From Limnospira sp050045915 (lineage in GTDB: Bacteria > Cyanobacteriota > Cyanobacteriia > Cyanobacteriales > Microcoleaceae): a DNA stretch of 64,000 bases. Made by a program: the position numbers and the translations under genes. Where the stretch lies: positions 8,986 to 72,985 of the forward strand of contig JBNGCR010000006.1 of assembly GCA_050045915.1 (NCBI GenBank), in the 5' to 3' direction. This document shows, piece after piece, positions 26,822 to 33,590 of this stretch. Numbering within the stretch: the first letter of the stretch is position 1; each line of letters begins with the position of its first letter. Below the pieces are notes generated by a model. That model saw only the letters and a list, made by a program, of their open reading frames with translations. It ran no database searches and was not told the DNA's origin.

Positions 26822-26841
26822 AACTAATTAGTTATAAACTA
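26822..26841. promoter_or_regulatory. Candidate ArsR operator, overlapping palindromes
   Basis: Two palindromes overlap here: AACTAATTAGTT (26822-26833, perfect) and TAGTT-ATA-AACTA (26829-26841, perfect arms of five). They lie between the divergent sqr and DUF302 genes. AT-rich inverted repeats of this kind are typical binding sites of ArsR-family repressors. The assignment to the neighbouring ArsR is inference. Confidence 0.45.
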
Positions 26842-26896
26842 ATGGTACTTTGGTACCGCCCTCCCCGTCAACCCCAAATAAAAAAAAATTTAATCC

Positions 26897-26927
26897 TTGA
26901 CTAAATTACTATCTAGTTATTAAGATA
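26897..26927 (+). promoter_or_regulatory. Candidate promoter and second operator for the sulfide operon
   Basis: A -35-like TTGACT (26897-26902) and a -10-like TAAGAT (26921-26926) are 18 bases apart, ahead of the DUF302 start at 26954. An inverted repeat, TATCT (26910-26914) with AGATA (26923-26927), overlaps the spacer and the -10. A repressor bound there would block transcription. Confidence 0.45.
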
Positions 26928-26953
26928 AGTAAAGCAGCCCACAGGAGTATTCG

Positions 26954-27358
26954 ATGTATCACTTCAGCCAAATTCTGGAAACCCCCTTCGAGCAAGCGAT
27001 CGCCCAGGTGACGGAAGCCCTGAAACAAGAGGGTTTCGGCGTCCTGACCGAGATCGACGTCAAAGCCACCTTCAAGCGGAAGCTCGACGCCGACTTCCAC
27101 CCCTACCTGATTTTGGGTGCCTGCCACGCCCAGATCGCCTACCGGATGCTTAACGCCGACGACAAGGCGGGGGTGTTCTACCCCTGCAACGTGGTGGTCC
27201 AGGAACATCCCGACGGTCGGGTAGAAGTGTCCGCGATCGATCCGGCGGTCATGTTCCAGGCCGTCGATTCCCCGGCGGCAAAAGAAATTACCGATGACGC
27301 CCGCGAGTTGATGCAGGCGGTGATGAACCGTCTGGGTGCGGCGACTCCCGTCGCTTAG
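26954..27358 (+). CDS. DUF302 domain protein
   Basis: The 134-residue protein matches DUF302: YHFSQILETPFEQAIAQVTEAL at the N-terminus, LTEIDVKATFKRKLD, and the conserved GACHAQIAYRML and FYPCNVVV. Cys57 and Cys78 lie in these conserved segments. DUF302 proteins often occur next to sulfur-oxidation or thiol genes, but their reaction is unknown. No signal peptide is seen, so it should be cytoplasmic. It is the first gene of the rightward sulfide operon and has a GGAG ribosome-binding site 8 bases before the ATG. Confidence 0.87.
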   Translation: MYHFSQILETPFEQAIAQVTEALKQEGFGVLTEIDVKATFKRKLDADFHPYLILGACHAQIAYRMLNADDKAGVFYPCNVVVQEHPDGRVEVSAIDPAVMFQAVDSPAAKEITDDARELMQAVMNRLGAATPVA

Positions 27359-27360
27359 AG

Positions 27361-27535
27361 GGGAGGGAATAGGGAATAGGCAATAGGCAACAGGAGAGTC
27401 AATATGAGGCAATAGGGAATAGGCAATAGGCAACAGGAGAGTCAATATGAGGGAATAGGCAATAGGCAATAGGCAACAGGAGAGTCAATATGAGGGAATA
27501 GGCAATAGGCAATAGGCAACAGGAGAGTCAATTTG
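27361..27535. repeat. 43-base tandem repeat array inside the sulfide operon
   Basis: The phrase CAACAGGAGAGTCAAT begins at 27388, 27431, 27474 and 27517, exactly 43 bases apart, giving about four copies. Each unit also contains short GGCAATA repeats. It fills most of the gap between the DUF302 and DUF2892 genes. The unit is not a multiple of three and holds no long open frame. Each copy carries an AGGAG motif. Confidence 0.9.
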
Positions 27536-27609
27536 TTGTCGGTTTCACGCCCTGCTGATCCGCCCGCTTTCAATTCGTACACAACCTGTAGATATAAGGA
27601 GAAAACACC

Positions 27610-27819
27610 ATGTTTAACAATGTCGGAATGCTCGATCGCGTGCTGCGTCTGGCCTTCGCCGGAGCCCTGCTGTACCTTGGTCTGGTCGTTTACGGCGGCA
27701 CCGCCCTCGGCACCGGACTCGCCGTGGTGTCGGCCGTCCCGGCCCTGACCGCAGTTTTCGGGTCTTGTATGCTTTACGGCCTGCTGGGTATTAACACCCG
27801 CGCCCCGGAAAATCAGTAG
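27610..27819 (+). CDS. DUF2892 (YgaP-type) inner membrane protein
   Basis: The 69-residue protein begins MFNNVGMLDRVLRLAFAGAL. It has two hydrophobic helices separated by a small glycine-rich turn, ending in GSCMLYGLLGINTR. This is the YgaP-like transmembrane domain (DUF2892). In Escherichia coli YgaP the same domain is fused to a rhodanese and moves thiocyanate or sulfur species. Here a separate rhodanese lies two genes downstream, so the two parts may work together. An AAGGAG ribosome-binding site precedes the ATG. Confidence 0.85.
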   Translation: MFNNVGMLDRVLRLAFAGALLYLGLVVYGGTALGTGLAVVSAVPALTAVFGSCMLYGLLGINTRAPENQ

Positions 27820-27850
27820 ATGTTTATTTGGTATTTAGGAGGTAAAAACG

Positions 27851-28387
27851 ATGGATAACACCCTTCCCATAGATAATAGCCCGTCGATGTCCCGGCGGCA
27901 GTTGCTCAACTTCCTCACGGGAGCCGCTGTCGCCACCACCGCCGGAGTGGTTTTGTATCCCGCCGCCAAATATGTGACCCCGGTCAAAGAAGGCGCGGAT
28001 GACGGGTCGATTATCGCCAAAGACAAGCTGGGAAATCCCATTCCCGCCAGCCAGATTTTGGCTGAACCCCCCGGAACCCGGGCGCTGATCGCGGGATTGG
28101 CCGGAGAGCCAACCTACCTGACGGTGCTCGAAGATGGGAATCTGGACGATACCGGAATTGTCAATAACTGCACCCATTTGGGCTGCACCTTCCCCTGGAA
28201 CGGCAACGACGGGCAGTTTCAATGTCCCTGCCACGGTTCCCGGTTCGCCCCGGACGGTTCCGTGGAGCGGGGGCCGGCTAACCGTCCCCTGAAACTGGTG
28301 CAGGTCGCGGTTCTCGACGATCGCATCTGGATTTCGCCCTGGCAGGGGGTCGATCCGCGCACGGGGGAAACGCCGTGGTGGAAATAA
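27851..28387 (+). CDS. petC: PetC-like Rieske iron-sulfur protein
   Basis: The 178-residue protein has the length and layout of the cytochrome b6f Rieske subunit PetC. An N-terminal MSRRQLLNFLTGAAVATT precedes a single membrane helix, then a flexible linker and the Rieske fold. Cluster ligands are Cys107 and His109 (CTHLGC) and Cys125 and His128 (CPCHGS), with the two disulfide cysteines Cys112 and Cys127. The C-terminal DPRTGETPWWK is also PetC-like. It lies inside the sulfide operon, 31 bases after the DUF2892 gene. I infer a paralogue expressed with SQR; the main petC, normally next to petA, is not in the window. Confidence 0.85.
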   Translation: MDNTLPIDNSPSMSRRQLLNFLTGAAVATTAGVVLYPAAKYVTPVKEGADDGSIIAKDKLGNPIPASQILAEPPGTRALIAGLAGEPTYLTVLEDGNLDDTGIVNNCTHLGCTFPWNGNDGQFQCPCHGSRFAPDGSVERGPANRPLKLVQVAVLDDRIWISPWQGVDPRTGETPWWK

Positions 28388-28752
28388 CTGCTTCTACAAG
28401 GGGGGCGACCGACATTTCGCCCCGGGAGTTCCTGGAACTCTCCCCCAAACCCCTGTTGATCGATGTCCGGTCCGAGTTGGAATATTCCTTCGGCCACGCC
28501 GCCGGGGCCGTGAACCTCAGCCTCCCGCGCATCATGATGGGTCAAGTGTCCTTCCTGCGCCGGTGGGTACTTCCGGAGTGGTTTCGGGAACTGCCCCGCG
28601 ATCGCGCGATCGCCCTGATCTGCCTGACCGCCCACCGCAGTCCGATGGCGGCGACCCAACTGGTGGCTCAAGGCTATCATACCGTCTATAACGTCACCGG
28701 CGGAATGCGGGAGTGGTGGAAATTATCTCTTCCAACCCATTCACCGTCATAG
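28375..28752 (+). CDS. Rhodanese-domain sulfurtransferase
   Basis: The 125-residue protein is a single rhodanese domain: LIDVRSELEYSFGHAAGAVN and the active-site loop CLTAHRS with Cys83 as sulfur acceptor. It would carry persulfide sulfur, for example the sulfane sulfur made by SQR. It uses a GTG start at 28375 (or 28378), overlapping the end of the Rieske gene by 13 bases, which indicates translational coupling. No signal peptide is present, so it is cytoplasmic. The length fits stand-alone rhodaneses. Confidence 0.88.
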   Translation: MVEITASTRGATDISPREFLELSPKPLLIDVRSELEYSFGHAAGAVNLSLPRIMMGQVSFLRRWVLPEWFRELPRDRAIALICLTAHRSPMAATQLVAQGYHTVYNVTGGMREWWKLSLPTHSPS

Positions 28753-28844
28753 CACTCATACCATTGCTCGAAATATTAATCCGTAGGGATAATTCATGAA
28801 TTATCCCTACTACAAGAACTCTAGAGTTTGGGACATTAAATAAA

Positions 28845-30470
28845 ATGTGGAAATTCTTATTGCTACTCAAGCAGAACCTAATTTGGTCGGTTCCCTCATT
28901 TATGATTGCGGGGATTATCTTTGGCAGTATTTTCGACCCGTCATTTTTGAAGGCGACGATCATTCCCCTCACCTTCTTGATGGTTTATCCCATGATGATC
29001 AACCTGCAAATTTCCAAAGTCTTCGGGGGTGGAGATTTGAAGTTGCAGGGGATCACTCAGTTGATTAACTTTGCGGTCGTTCCCTTTTTTGCCTTCGGGG
29101 TTGGGAAGTTGTTTTTTAACGATCAACCGTTAATTTTGTTGGGATTATTGCTGACTTCCCTACTCCCCACCAGCGGGATGACGATTTCTTGGACGGGATT
29201 CGCCAAAGGAAATCTCAATGCCGCCATTAAGATGACGGTCATCGGTTTGATCGCCGGGTCTTTGGCGACTCCCCTCTACGCCAAATATTTGATGGGTGCG
29301 GTGGTCGAAATTCCCCTGATCGATGTCTTCAAACAAATCGTGATTATCGTCTTTTTGCCGATGATCCTGGGATTTGTCACCAAGCAAATTCTGATCAAAA
29401 CCGTCGGGGAAAGCAAGTACAACAAGAATCTGAAACAAAAGTTCCCGGTTTTCTCCACCATTGGCGTTTTGGGTATCGTGTTCGTGGCGATGGCACTGAA
29501 ATCGAAATCAATCATCGAAAATCCGGTGGCGATTTTATCTTTCTTCGTGCCGCTGATTATTATTTATGGGTTTAACTTCGCGCTGAGTACGTTTGTCGGT
29601 AAAGCGTTATTTAATCGGGAAGATGCGATCGCGCTGGTTTACGGGACGGTGATGCGGAATCTGTCTATCGCATTGGCGATCGCCATGACGGTTTTCGGAG
29701 AAGCCGGATCGGACATTGCCCTGATTATCGCGATGGGATATATTATCCAAGTGCAGTCCGCCGCCTGGTATGTGAAACTGACGGATACCATTTTCGGTCC
29801 GCCGAGCGACGAGTCGGAAACTTCTCCTCAACCCTCTCCCCAAACCGTTTCCCCTGCAAAACAGCAGCCTTCGTTCAGTTCCGTGGTCGAATCGGAGCTT
29901 CCGTCTCCCATTAAAATCGGTTCCATTGTGGCACTGATCGCCGTCGTTGTATCTACCCTGGCCGGAACTTTGATGGCGAGTCGCAACCCGAGTTCGAGTT
30001 CCGCAGACGCAGAACCAGAAGCACCCGTCGCCAGTGGCGAACCCGCACCGCAAATGGTGTCAACTCCCCCCGTGGTGTCGGATGAAACGGCCGTTTCCAC
30101 CGGCGAGATCGAGGCAACTCCCGCGCCAACTCCCGGGGTGGCAGTGGCTAAAGCAACGGATACAGTTCCCGATGCTGTCGATCTCGAAGAATTGAATCAA
30201 ATTGTCTACGAGCACATCGATAATGCTTGGACGAGATTGGGAACTGCGGTGACGGCGGAAGTGAGTTATGTGATTATGGTGACGCCGGACGGTGCGATCG
30301 CGGACTATGAACCCCTGTCTCCCGACGCCTCTGATAATGTCGAAAATACCCCCCTCCCGAGTTTGGTAGAGTCTGACAGTATCTTTGTCAAAACGGGCGA
30401 TCGGACGGTGAAATTTGAAGCGATCTTCACCGATACTGGGACGTTGGAAGTCAAGCCGTCTCGGCAATAA
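28845..30470 (+). CDS. BASS/ACR3-type transporter with periplasmic C-terminal domain
   Basis: The first 310 or so residues form about ten transmembrane helices of the bile acid:sodium symporter superfamily, with TVMRNLSIALAIA characteristic of the ACR3/BASS fold. ACR3 arsenite pumps have a required cysteine in an APCTAMV-like segment. Here the segment reads LPTSGMTISW and the transport domain contains no cysteine, so a different substrate is likely. After a Ser/Pro linker comes another membrane helix (VALIAVVVSTLAGTL). A Pro/Ala/Glu-rich stalk and a folded domain of about 100 residues (LEELNQIVYEHIDNAW to VKFEAIFTDTGTLEVKP) follow. Last gene of the sulfide operon; total 541 residues. Confidence 0.8.
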   Translation: MWKFLLLLKQNLIWSVPSFMIAGIIFGSIFDPSFLKATIIPLTFLMVYPMMINLQISKVFGGGDLKLQGITQLINFAVVPFFAFGVGKLFFNDQPLILLGLLLTSLLPTSGMTISWTGFAKGNLNAAIKMTVIGLIAGSLATPLYAKYLMGAVVEIPLIDVFKQIVIIVFLPMILGFVTKQILIKTVGESKYNKNLKQKFPVFSTIGVLGIVFVAMALKSKSIIENPVAILSFFVPLIIIYGFNFALSTFVGKALFNREDAIALVYGTVMRNLSIALAIAMTVFGEAGSDIALIIAMGYIIQVQSAAWYVKLTDTIFGPPSDESETSPQPSPQTVSPAKQQPSFSSVVESELPSPIKIGSIVALIAVVVSTLAGTLMASRNPSSSSADAEPEAPVASGEPAPQMVSTPPVVSDETAVSTGEIEATPAPTPGVAVAKATDTVPDAVDLEELNQIVYEHIDNAWTRLGTAVTAEVSYVIMVTPDGAIADYEPLSPDASDNVENTPLPSLVESDSIFVKTGDRTVKFEAIFTDTGTLEVKPSRQ

Positions 30471-30474
30471 TATC

Positions 30475-30625
30475 AAATCCTGATAATTGAGCACAAAACA
30501 TCTGAGATCGAGGGAGTCGGTATTAGGGAGTCGGGAGTCGGATTTTTCATCTTTCCCCCCAAATTCTCCATCCTCTCAATGTCTGAGCAATTAACCGGAT
30601 CTGATATCATATCAGATCCGGTTAT
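30475..30625. repeat. Dispersed element copy with perfect inverted repeat
   Basis: Downstream of the transporter gene, AACCGGATCTGATAT (30593-30607) and ATATCAGATCCGGTT (30609-30623) form a perfect 15-base inverted repeat with one central base. A block GAGGGAGTCGGTATTAGGGA lies near 30510. Both motifs recur between ArsR and SQR (25178-25316). Single arms occur near 19854 and 40773. Confidence 0.75.
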
Positions 30626-30742
30626 TGACCAGACCGACTCTCTCATATCATGTCCGCTCAAACAGTGTGGATTTGATCTGATGGCATTTCTCGGATTTAG
30701 GGGAATATTCCCAATATAAATCAACCCAAAACTGCTATATTT

Positions 30743-31609
30743 CTAAATTTTAAAAACCAGATGAAACAACCGATAAATGGTTTGATTTAAACGGTTGATA
30801 ATGGCGATATCCTCTTGATTGAAACTGGTGCGCCAGCGTTCCGGCGCGGTGGGGTGGGTTTCCGGGTGGTAGGGGGGAAAATTGCCGGCTTGGGTTTTGT
30901 TGATCAGGTGCATCACCCCCAGCAATTCCCCCGAAGCTTTGCGGACGGGAATGGTTAGGGTGCTACAGGTGCGGTAAAAAACGCGATCGTCGAGGGCTTT
31001 GATCGCTTCGACTTGGGGATGGGAACTTTTATAAAAATCGAACGGAATGGCAATCATTTCGCCCGATTCGGCGACCTGTCCCATCAAGCCTTGACCGATC
31101 GCAACTCGGACGGTTTTCTGTTTGTCGTTGACGACAACTTTCGTCCGCACCTCCTCCTTTTCCCGGTCGATTAACCAAAAACTGGCGCGATCGCAATTGA
31201 CCAATTTCTGGGCGACTTCGCCGACTTTACGGAAAAAATTATCCGGCGTCAGGCGCTTGTTTTCCAGGGAGTGCAGCAGCGTTTCGACGGTTTCCGGGGG
31301 ACGGTTCAGGTGTTCCTGATAGGATCGGAGGAGAAAAATCGACATCAAGTCCGGGTTGAGTACGTTCATATCGTGAAAGTGCTGCGCCAGCCGGCTACCC
31401 AACCACAGCCCCCAATTTTGGCGCATCCATTCCCCCAGGGTGAAGTGATAATCGAAGAGATTGTTAGCCGCTTTCAGTTCGGTTTTTACGGTGTCGGAGA
31501 GGGCTTTATCCAATTCGGCGATCGCATCTTCTATGTCGATGGGAATATAGATTCCGGTGGAGGAATAGGGGTCGCGGGTCGGTGTCAGCGTATATTGTTT
31601 GTAGGGCAT
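30743..31609 (-). CDS. GAF-domain protein
   Basis: The protein is 288 residues from the ATG at 31609 (MPYKQYTLTPTRDPYS); a longer start is possible but less likely. The N-terminal 100 residues are helical (ELDKALSDTVKTELKAANNL), then a GAF domain spans about residues 110-280: DRASFWLIDREKEE, ALDDRVFYRTCSTLTIPVR and GELLGVMHLINK. GAF domains bind cyclic nucleotides, tetrapyrroles or redox ligands. No conserved Cys-His for bilin attachment is seen, and no output domain follows, so it may be a ligand-binding adaptor. A cyclase gene lies about 5 kb away. Confidence 0.82.
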   Translation of the reverse strand: MPYKQYTLTPTRDPYSSTGIYIPIDIEDAIAELDKALSDTVKTELKAANNLFDYHFTLGEWMRQNWGLWLGSRLAQHFHDMNVLNPDLMSIFLLRSYQEHLNRPPETVETLLHSLENKRLTPDNFFRKVGEVAQKLVNCDRASFWLIDREKEEVRTKVVVNDKQKTVRVAIGQGLMGQVAESGEMIAIPFDFYKSSHPQVEAIKALDDRVFYRTCSTLTIPVRKASGELLGVMHLINKTQAGNFPPYHPETHPTAPERWRTSFNQEDIAIINRLNQTIYRLFHLVFKI

Positions 31610-31749
31610 AGGTGTTGTCAGAGCGTTCCACCCTCCCATCGTGGCGCGGATCGATCGCCGGAGTCAAGGGTAGAATCCCCCAGTTTGACACCCAAATATT
31701 TTTGGTGTCATGCTAAAAAAATTGTAGAGTCTTAATTGCCAATTTTTCT

Positions 31750-32583
31750 ATGCCGATCTGGCAAGCCGATTTTTACCGCCGTCCCCTGAAAGACGAAACC
31801 GGACAGCCGCTGTGGGAACTGCTGCTGTGCGACGAAACCCGCGATTTCGAGTTTGTGGCGACCTGTCCCCAGTCCCGGGCGAATGCCGATTGGTTGGCGG
31901 GTCAGTTGCGACAAGCCGCCGGGGATGGGAAACCGGATGCAATTTGGGTGTTTCGCCCCCAATGTCTGAGTCTGCTGGAGGTGGCCGGGGAACGGTCGGG
32001 AATCGCCGTGGAGGCGACTCGCCGGACGCCGGCGTTGAAGCGGTGGCTGCGGGAACGGGCGGACATTTATCCCCAAATGGCGGGGTATACCGGGGAAGCC
32101 GTCGATCCGGCGGCGATCGAAAAGCCGCCCCCCACCCCCCTGCCCGAGGATCTGTGGGGCGATCGCTGGCGGTTCGCGACGCTTCCGGCGGGGGAGATCG
32201 AGGAGGTATTCGGCGATCGCCCGATGCCGTTTTTGGAGATGCCGCCGTCCCTGATCCCCCTCAATTTGGGACTGGCTTCGACGGTGCCCATTTCCGGTGT
32301 CGTTATCGACGGGGGACGCCAGTCGATGCAGTTGGCGACGTGGTTGGCGGAGGCGAAACCCGTCGGACTCAATTACGTTCCCGGGCCGCCGGACGGGTTG
32401 ATTTTGGAGGCGGGATTGTGCGATCGCTGGGTCGTCGCCACGTTTGAAGATGAGGAAGTCGCGGCGGCGGCGCGGATGTTTGAAACCCGAAAACAGTTGG
32501 CGAAAGGCTTGCATTTTCTGCTGGTTCGCCCGGACGATTCGGGTATGACTTACACCGGGTTTTGGTTGCTGGGGGGAGAGTAG
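31750..32583 (+). CDS. Tab2/Atab2 family RNA-binding protein
   Basis: The 277-residue protein matches Tab2/Atab2, found in oxygenic phototrophs. In algae and plants it activates translation of photosystem I mRNA. Family-typical segments are MPIWQADFYRRPL, WELLLCDETRDFEF, AIWVFRPQCLSLLEVA, PPSLIPLNLGLAS and TWLAEAKPVGLNYVPGPPDG near the end. The protein is soluble. It is divergent from the GAF gene. The role in cyanobacteria is inferred from chloroplast homologues. Confidence 0.93.
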   Translation: MPIWQADFYRRPLKDETGQPLWELLLCDETRDFEFVATCPQSRANADWLAGQLRQAAGDGKPDAIWVFRPQCLSLLEVAGERSGIAVEATRRTPALKRWLRERADIYPQMAGYTGEAVDPAAIEKPPPTPLPEDLWGDRWRFATLPAGEIEEVFGDRPMPFLEMPPSLIPLNLGLASTVPISGVVIDGGRQSMQLATWLAEAKPVGLNYVPGPPDGLILEAGLCDRWVVATFEDEEVAAAARMFETRKQLAKGLHFLLVRPDDSGMTYTGFWLLGGE

Positions 32584-32648
32584 GAGAGTTTTTTGTTTAA
32601 AACGGCTGCTTCTTCAAGTTCAATTCGCTCTCGAATAATGCGCGTTAT

Positions 32649-32858
32649 CTATGTTTCCCAATTCGGCTCCCGATTTTCTCGGGCTAAAAAAATGGCTCTG
32701 GCTACGAGTTCCGACGGGAGAGATACGGCCGTTTTTTGATTTTTTTTAACGGTTATCGGATCTTCCCAAGCCGAGTCATCTTCGGCTTGTCCGATCACCA
32801 TTTCGTCTATCTCTCCTTCGGATAGATTGCGGGGATTGCTTTTATCATTTATATTCAT
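32649..32858 (-). pseudogene. Antitoxin-like gene broken by an in-frame TAG
   Basis: The first 69 codons encode a protein resembling the small BrnA/CopG-like antitoxin type found in cyanobacteria: EGEIDEMVIGQAEDDSAWEDP and KTAVSLPSELVARAIFLAR. The frame stops at TAG (32649-32651). Reading through it in the same frame continues ITRIIRERIELEEAA. Family members usually have a tryptophan followed by such a tail, so the stop probably arose from TGG by one base change. The missing C-terminal helix should prevent dimerisation. The intact frame would run into the 3' end of the Tab2 gene. No toxin gene is adjacent. Confidence 0.6.
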
Positions 32859-32919
32859 ATAAATCGATTCGCCAAATTTCAGAATGGCTATGCTATGATA
32901 ACATCGATAGGCTACAGAA

Positions 32920-33165
32920 GTGATGGAAGTTTCAATGACCTTAGAGCAAGTTTTTAACCGGGCTAAACAACTGTCTCTGGTGGATAAAGTACGCTTAATT
33001 CAGCAAATGGCTCCGGAAATAGAGCGCGAGTTGGTTCGGCAAACTTCATCTCGGCGTCGCTCATTGTGGGGGATCTGTGCAAACTTGGGAACGGCACCTT
33101 CCGCCGAGGAAATTGATGAAGCTCGCCGAGAGATGTGGGCAAATTTTCCTCGGGAGGATATCTGA
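32920..33165 (+). CDS. Antitoxin-like protein of a VapBC-type pair
   Basis: The 81-residue protein has the form of a widespread cyanobacterial antitoxin: MTLEQVFNRAKQLSLVDKVR, a basic middle, and the end SLWGICANLGTAPSAEEID followed by WANFPRED. Such genes normally precede a PIN-domain toxin with an overlapping start. Here the stop overlaps an ATG (TGATG), but the second frame stops after nine codons. The start may be the first ATG (32920) or the one in MTLEQ. Confidence 0.72.
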   Translation: MMEVSMTLEQVFNRAKQLSLVDKVRLIQQMAPEIERELVRQTSSRRRSLWGICANLGTAPSAEEIDEARREMWANFPREDI

Positions 33166-33194
33166 TGCTGCCTGCCGTTGATACGATTTGGTGA
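33165..33194 (+). pseudogene. Vestige of a PIN-domain toxin
   Basis: Overlapping the antitoxin stop, the frame reads MLPAVDTIW and then TGA. PIN-domain VapC toxins start with a hydrophobic strand and an aspartate of the (V/A)DT(H/N) type, so the nine residues fit the beginning of such a toxin with losses. The following 70 bases show no longer match. The toxin appears lost, leaving an orphan antitoxin. Confidence 0.4.
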
Positions 33195-33266
33195 TTTTGG
33201 CGCGATCGCACTTTTGATAAATATCCCAAAATTTTGCCCGACATATTGCGAGGAAGAATGTCATAA

Positions 33267-33584
33267 ATGAAACGGAATGAAATCGAAAAAATTTTGATAT
33301 CCGGAATCAAGATAATTTCAACGCTGTTAATTACGGGCGCGATCGCCCTGGAGGTGTGGGAATTGACCGCCCATTCCCTTCCGCCGGTGTTTGACTGGGT
33401 TATTTTTATCGCCCGATTTGCCCTGATTAGTCATTTGGTAGAAGCGATCGCAGCCGTATTTTTTGCCCGCCGACGGGGGGGAAATCTCCTCAAAGCCGGG
33501 ATTTATACCCTGTTTGTCGGCACGGTGGGTTTGCTGGAAATTATCGGGGGCGATCGCGATGGTTTATTGTCTTCTGAACCTTGA
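33267..33584 (+). CDS. Small membrane protein of unknown function
   Basis: The 105-residue protein has three hydrophobic segments: IISTLLITGAIALEVW, VFDWVIFIARFALISHLVEA and AGIYTLFVGTVGLLEI, separated by a basic FFARRRGGN loop. It looks like a conserved cyanobacterial membrane protein with no recognisable domain. It begins 73 bases after the toxin vestige and converges with the AAA-WD40 gene, the two stops being six bases apart. Confidence 0.6.
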   Translation: MKRNEIEKILISGIKIISTLLITGAIALEVWELTAHSLPPVFDWVIFIARFALISHLVEAIAAVFFARRRGGNLLKAGIYTLFVGTVGLLEIIGGDRDGLLSSEP

Positions 33585-33590
33585 TGAAAA

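Noticed and set aside
28595..28635. GATCGCGCGATCGC as a regulatory palindrome in the rhodanese gene
   Set aside because: HIP1-type sequences are spread over the whole window and are not locus-specific.
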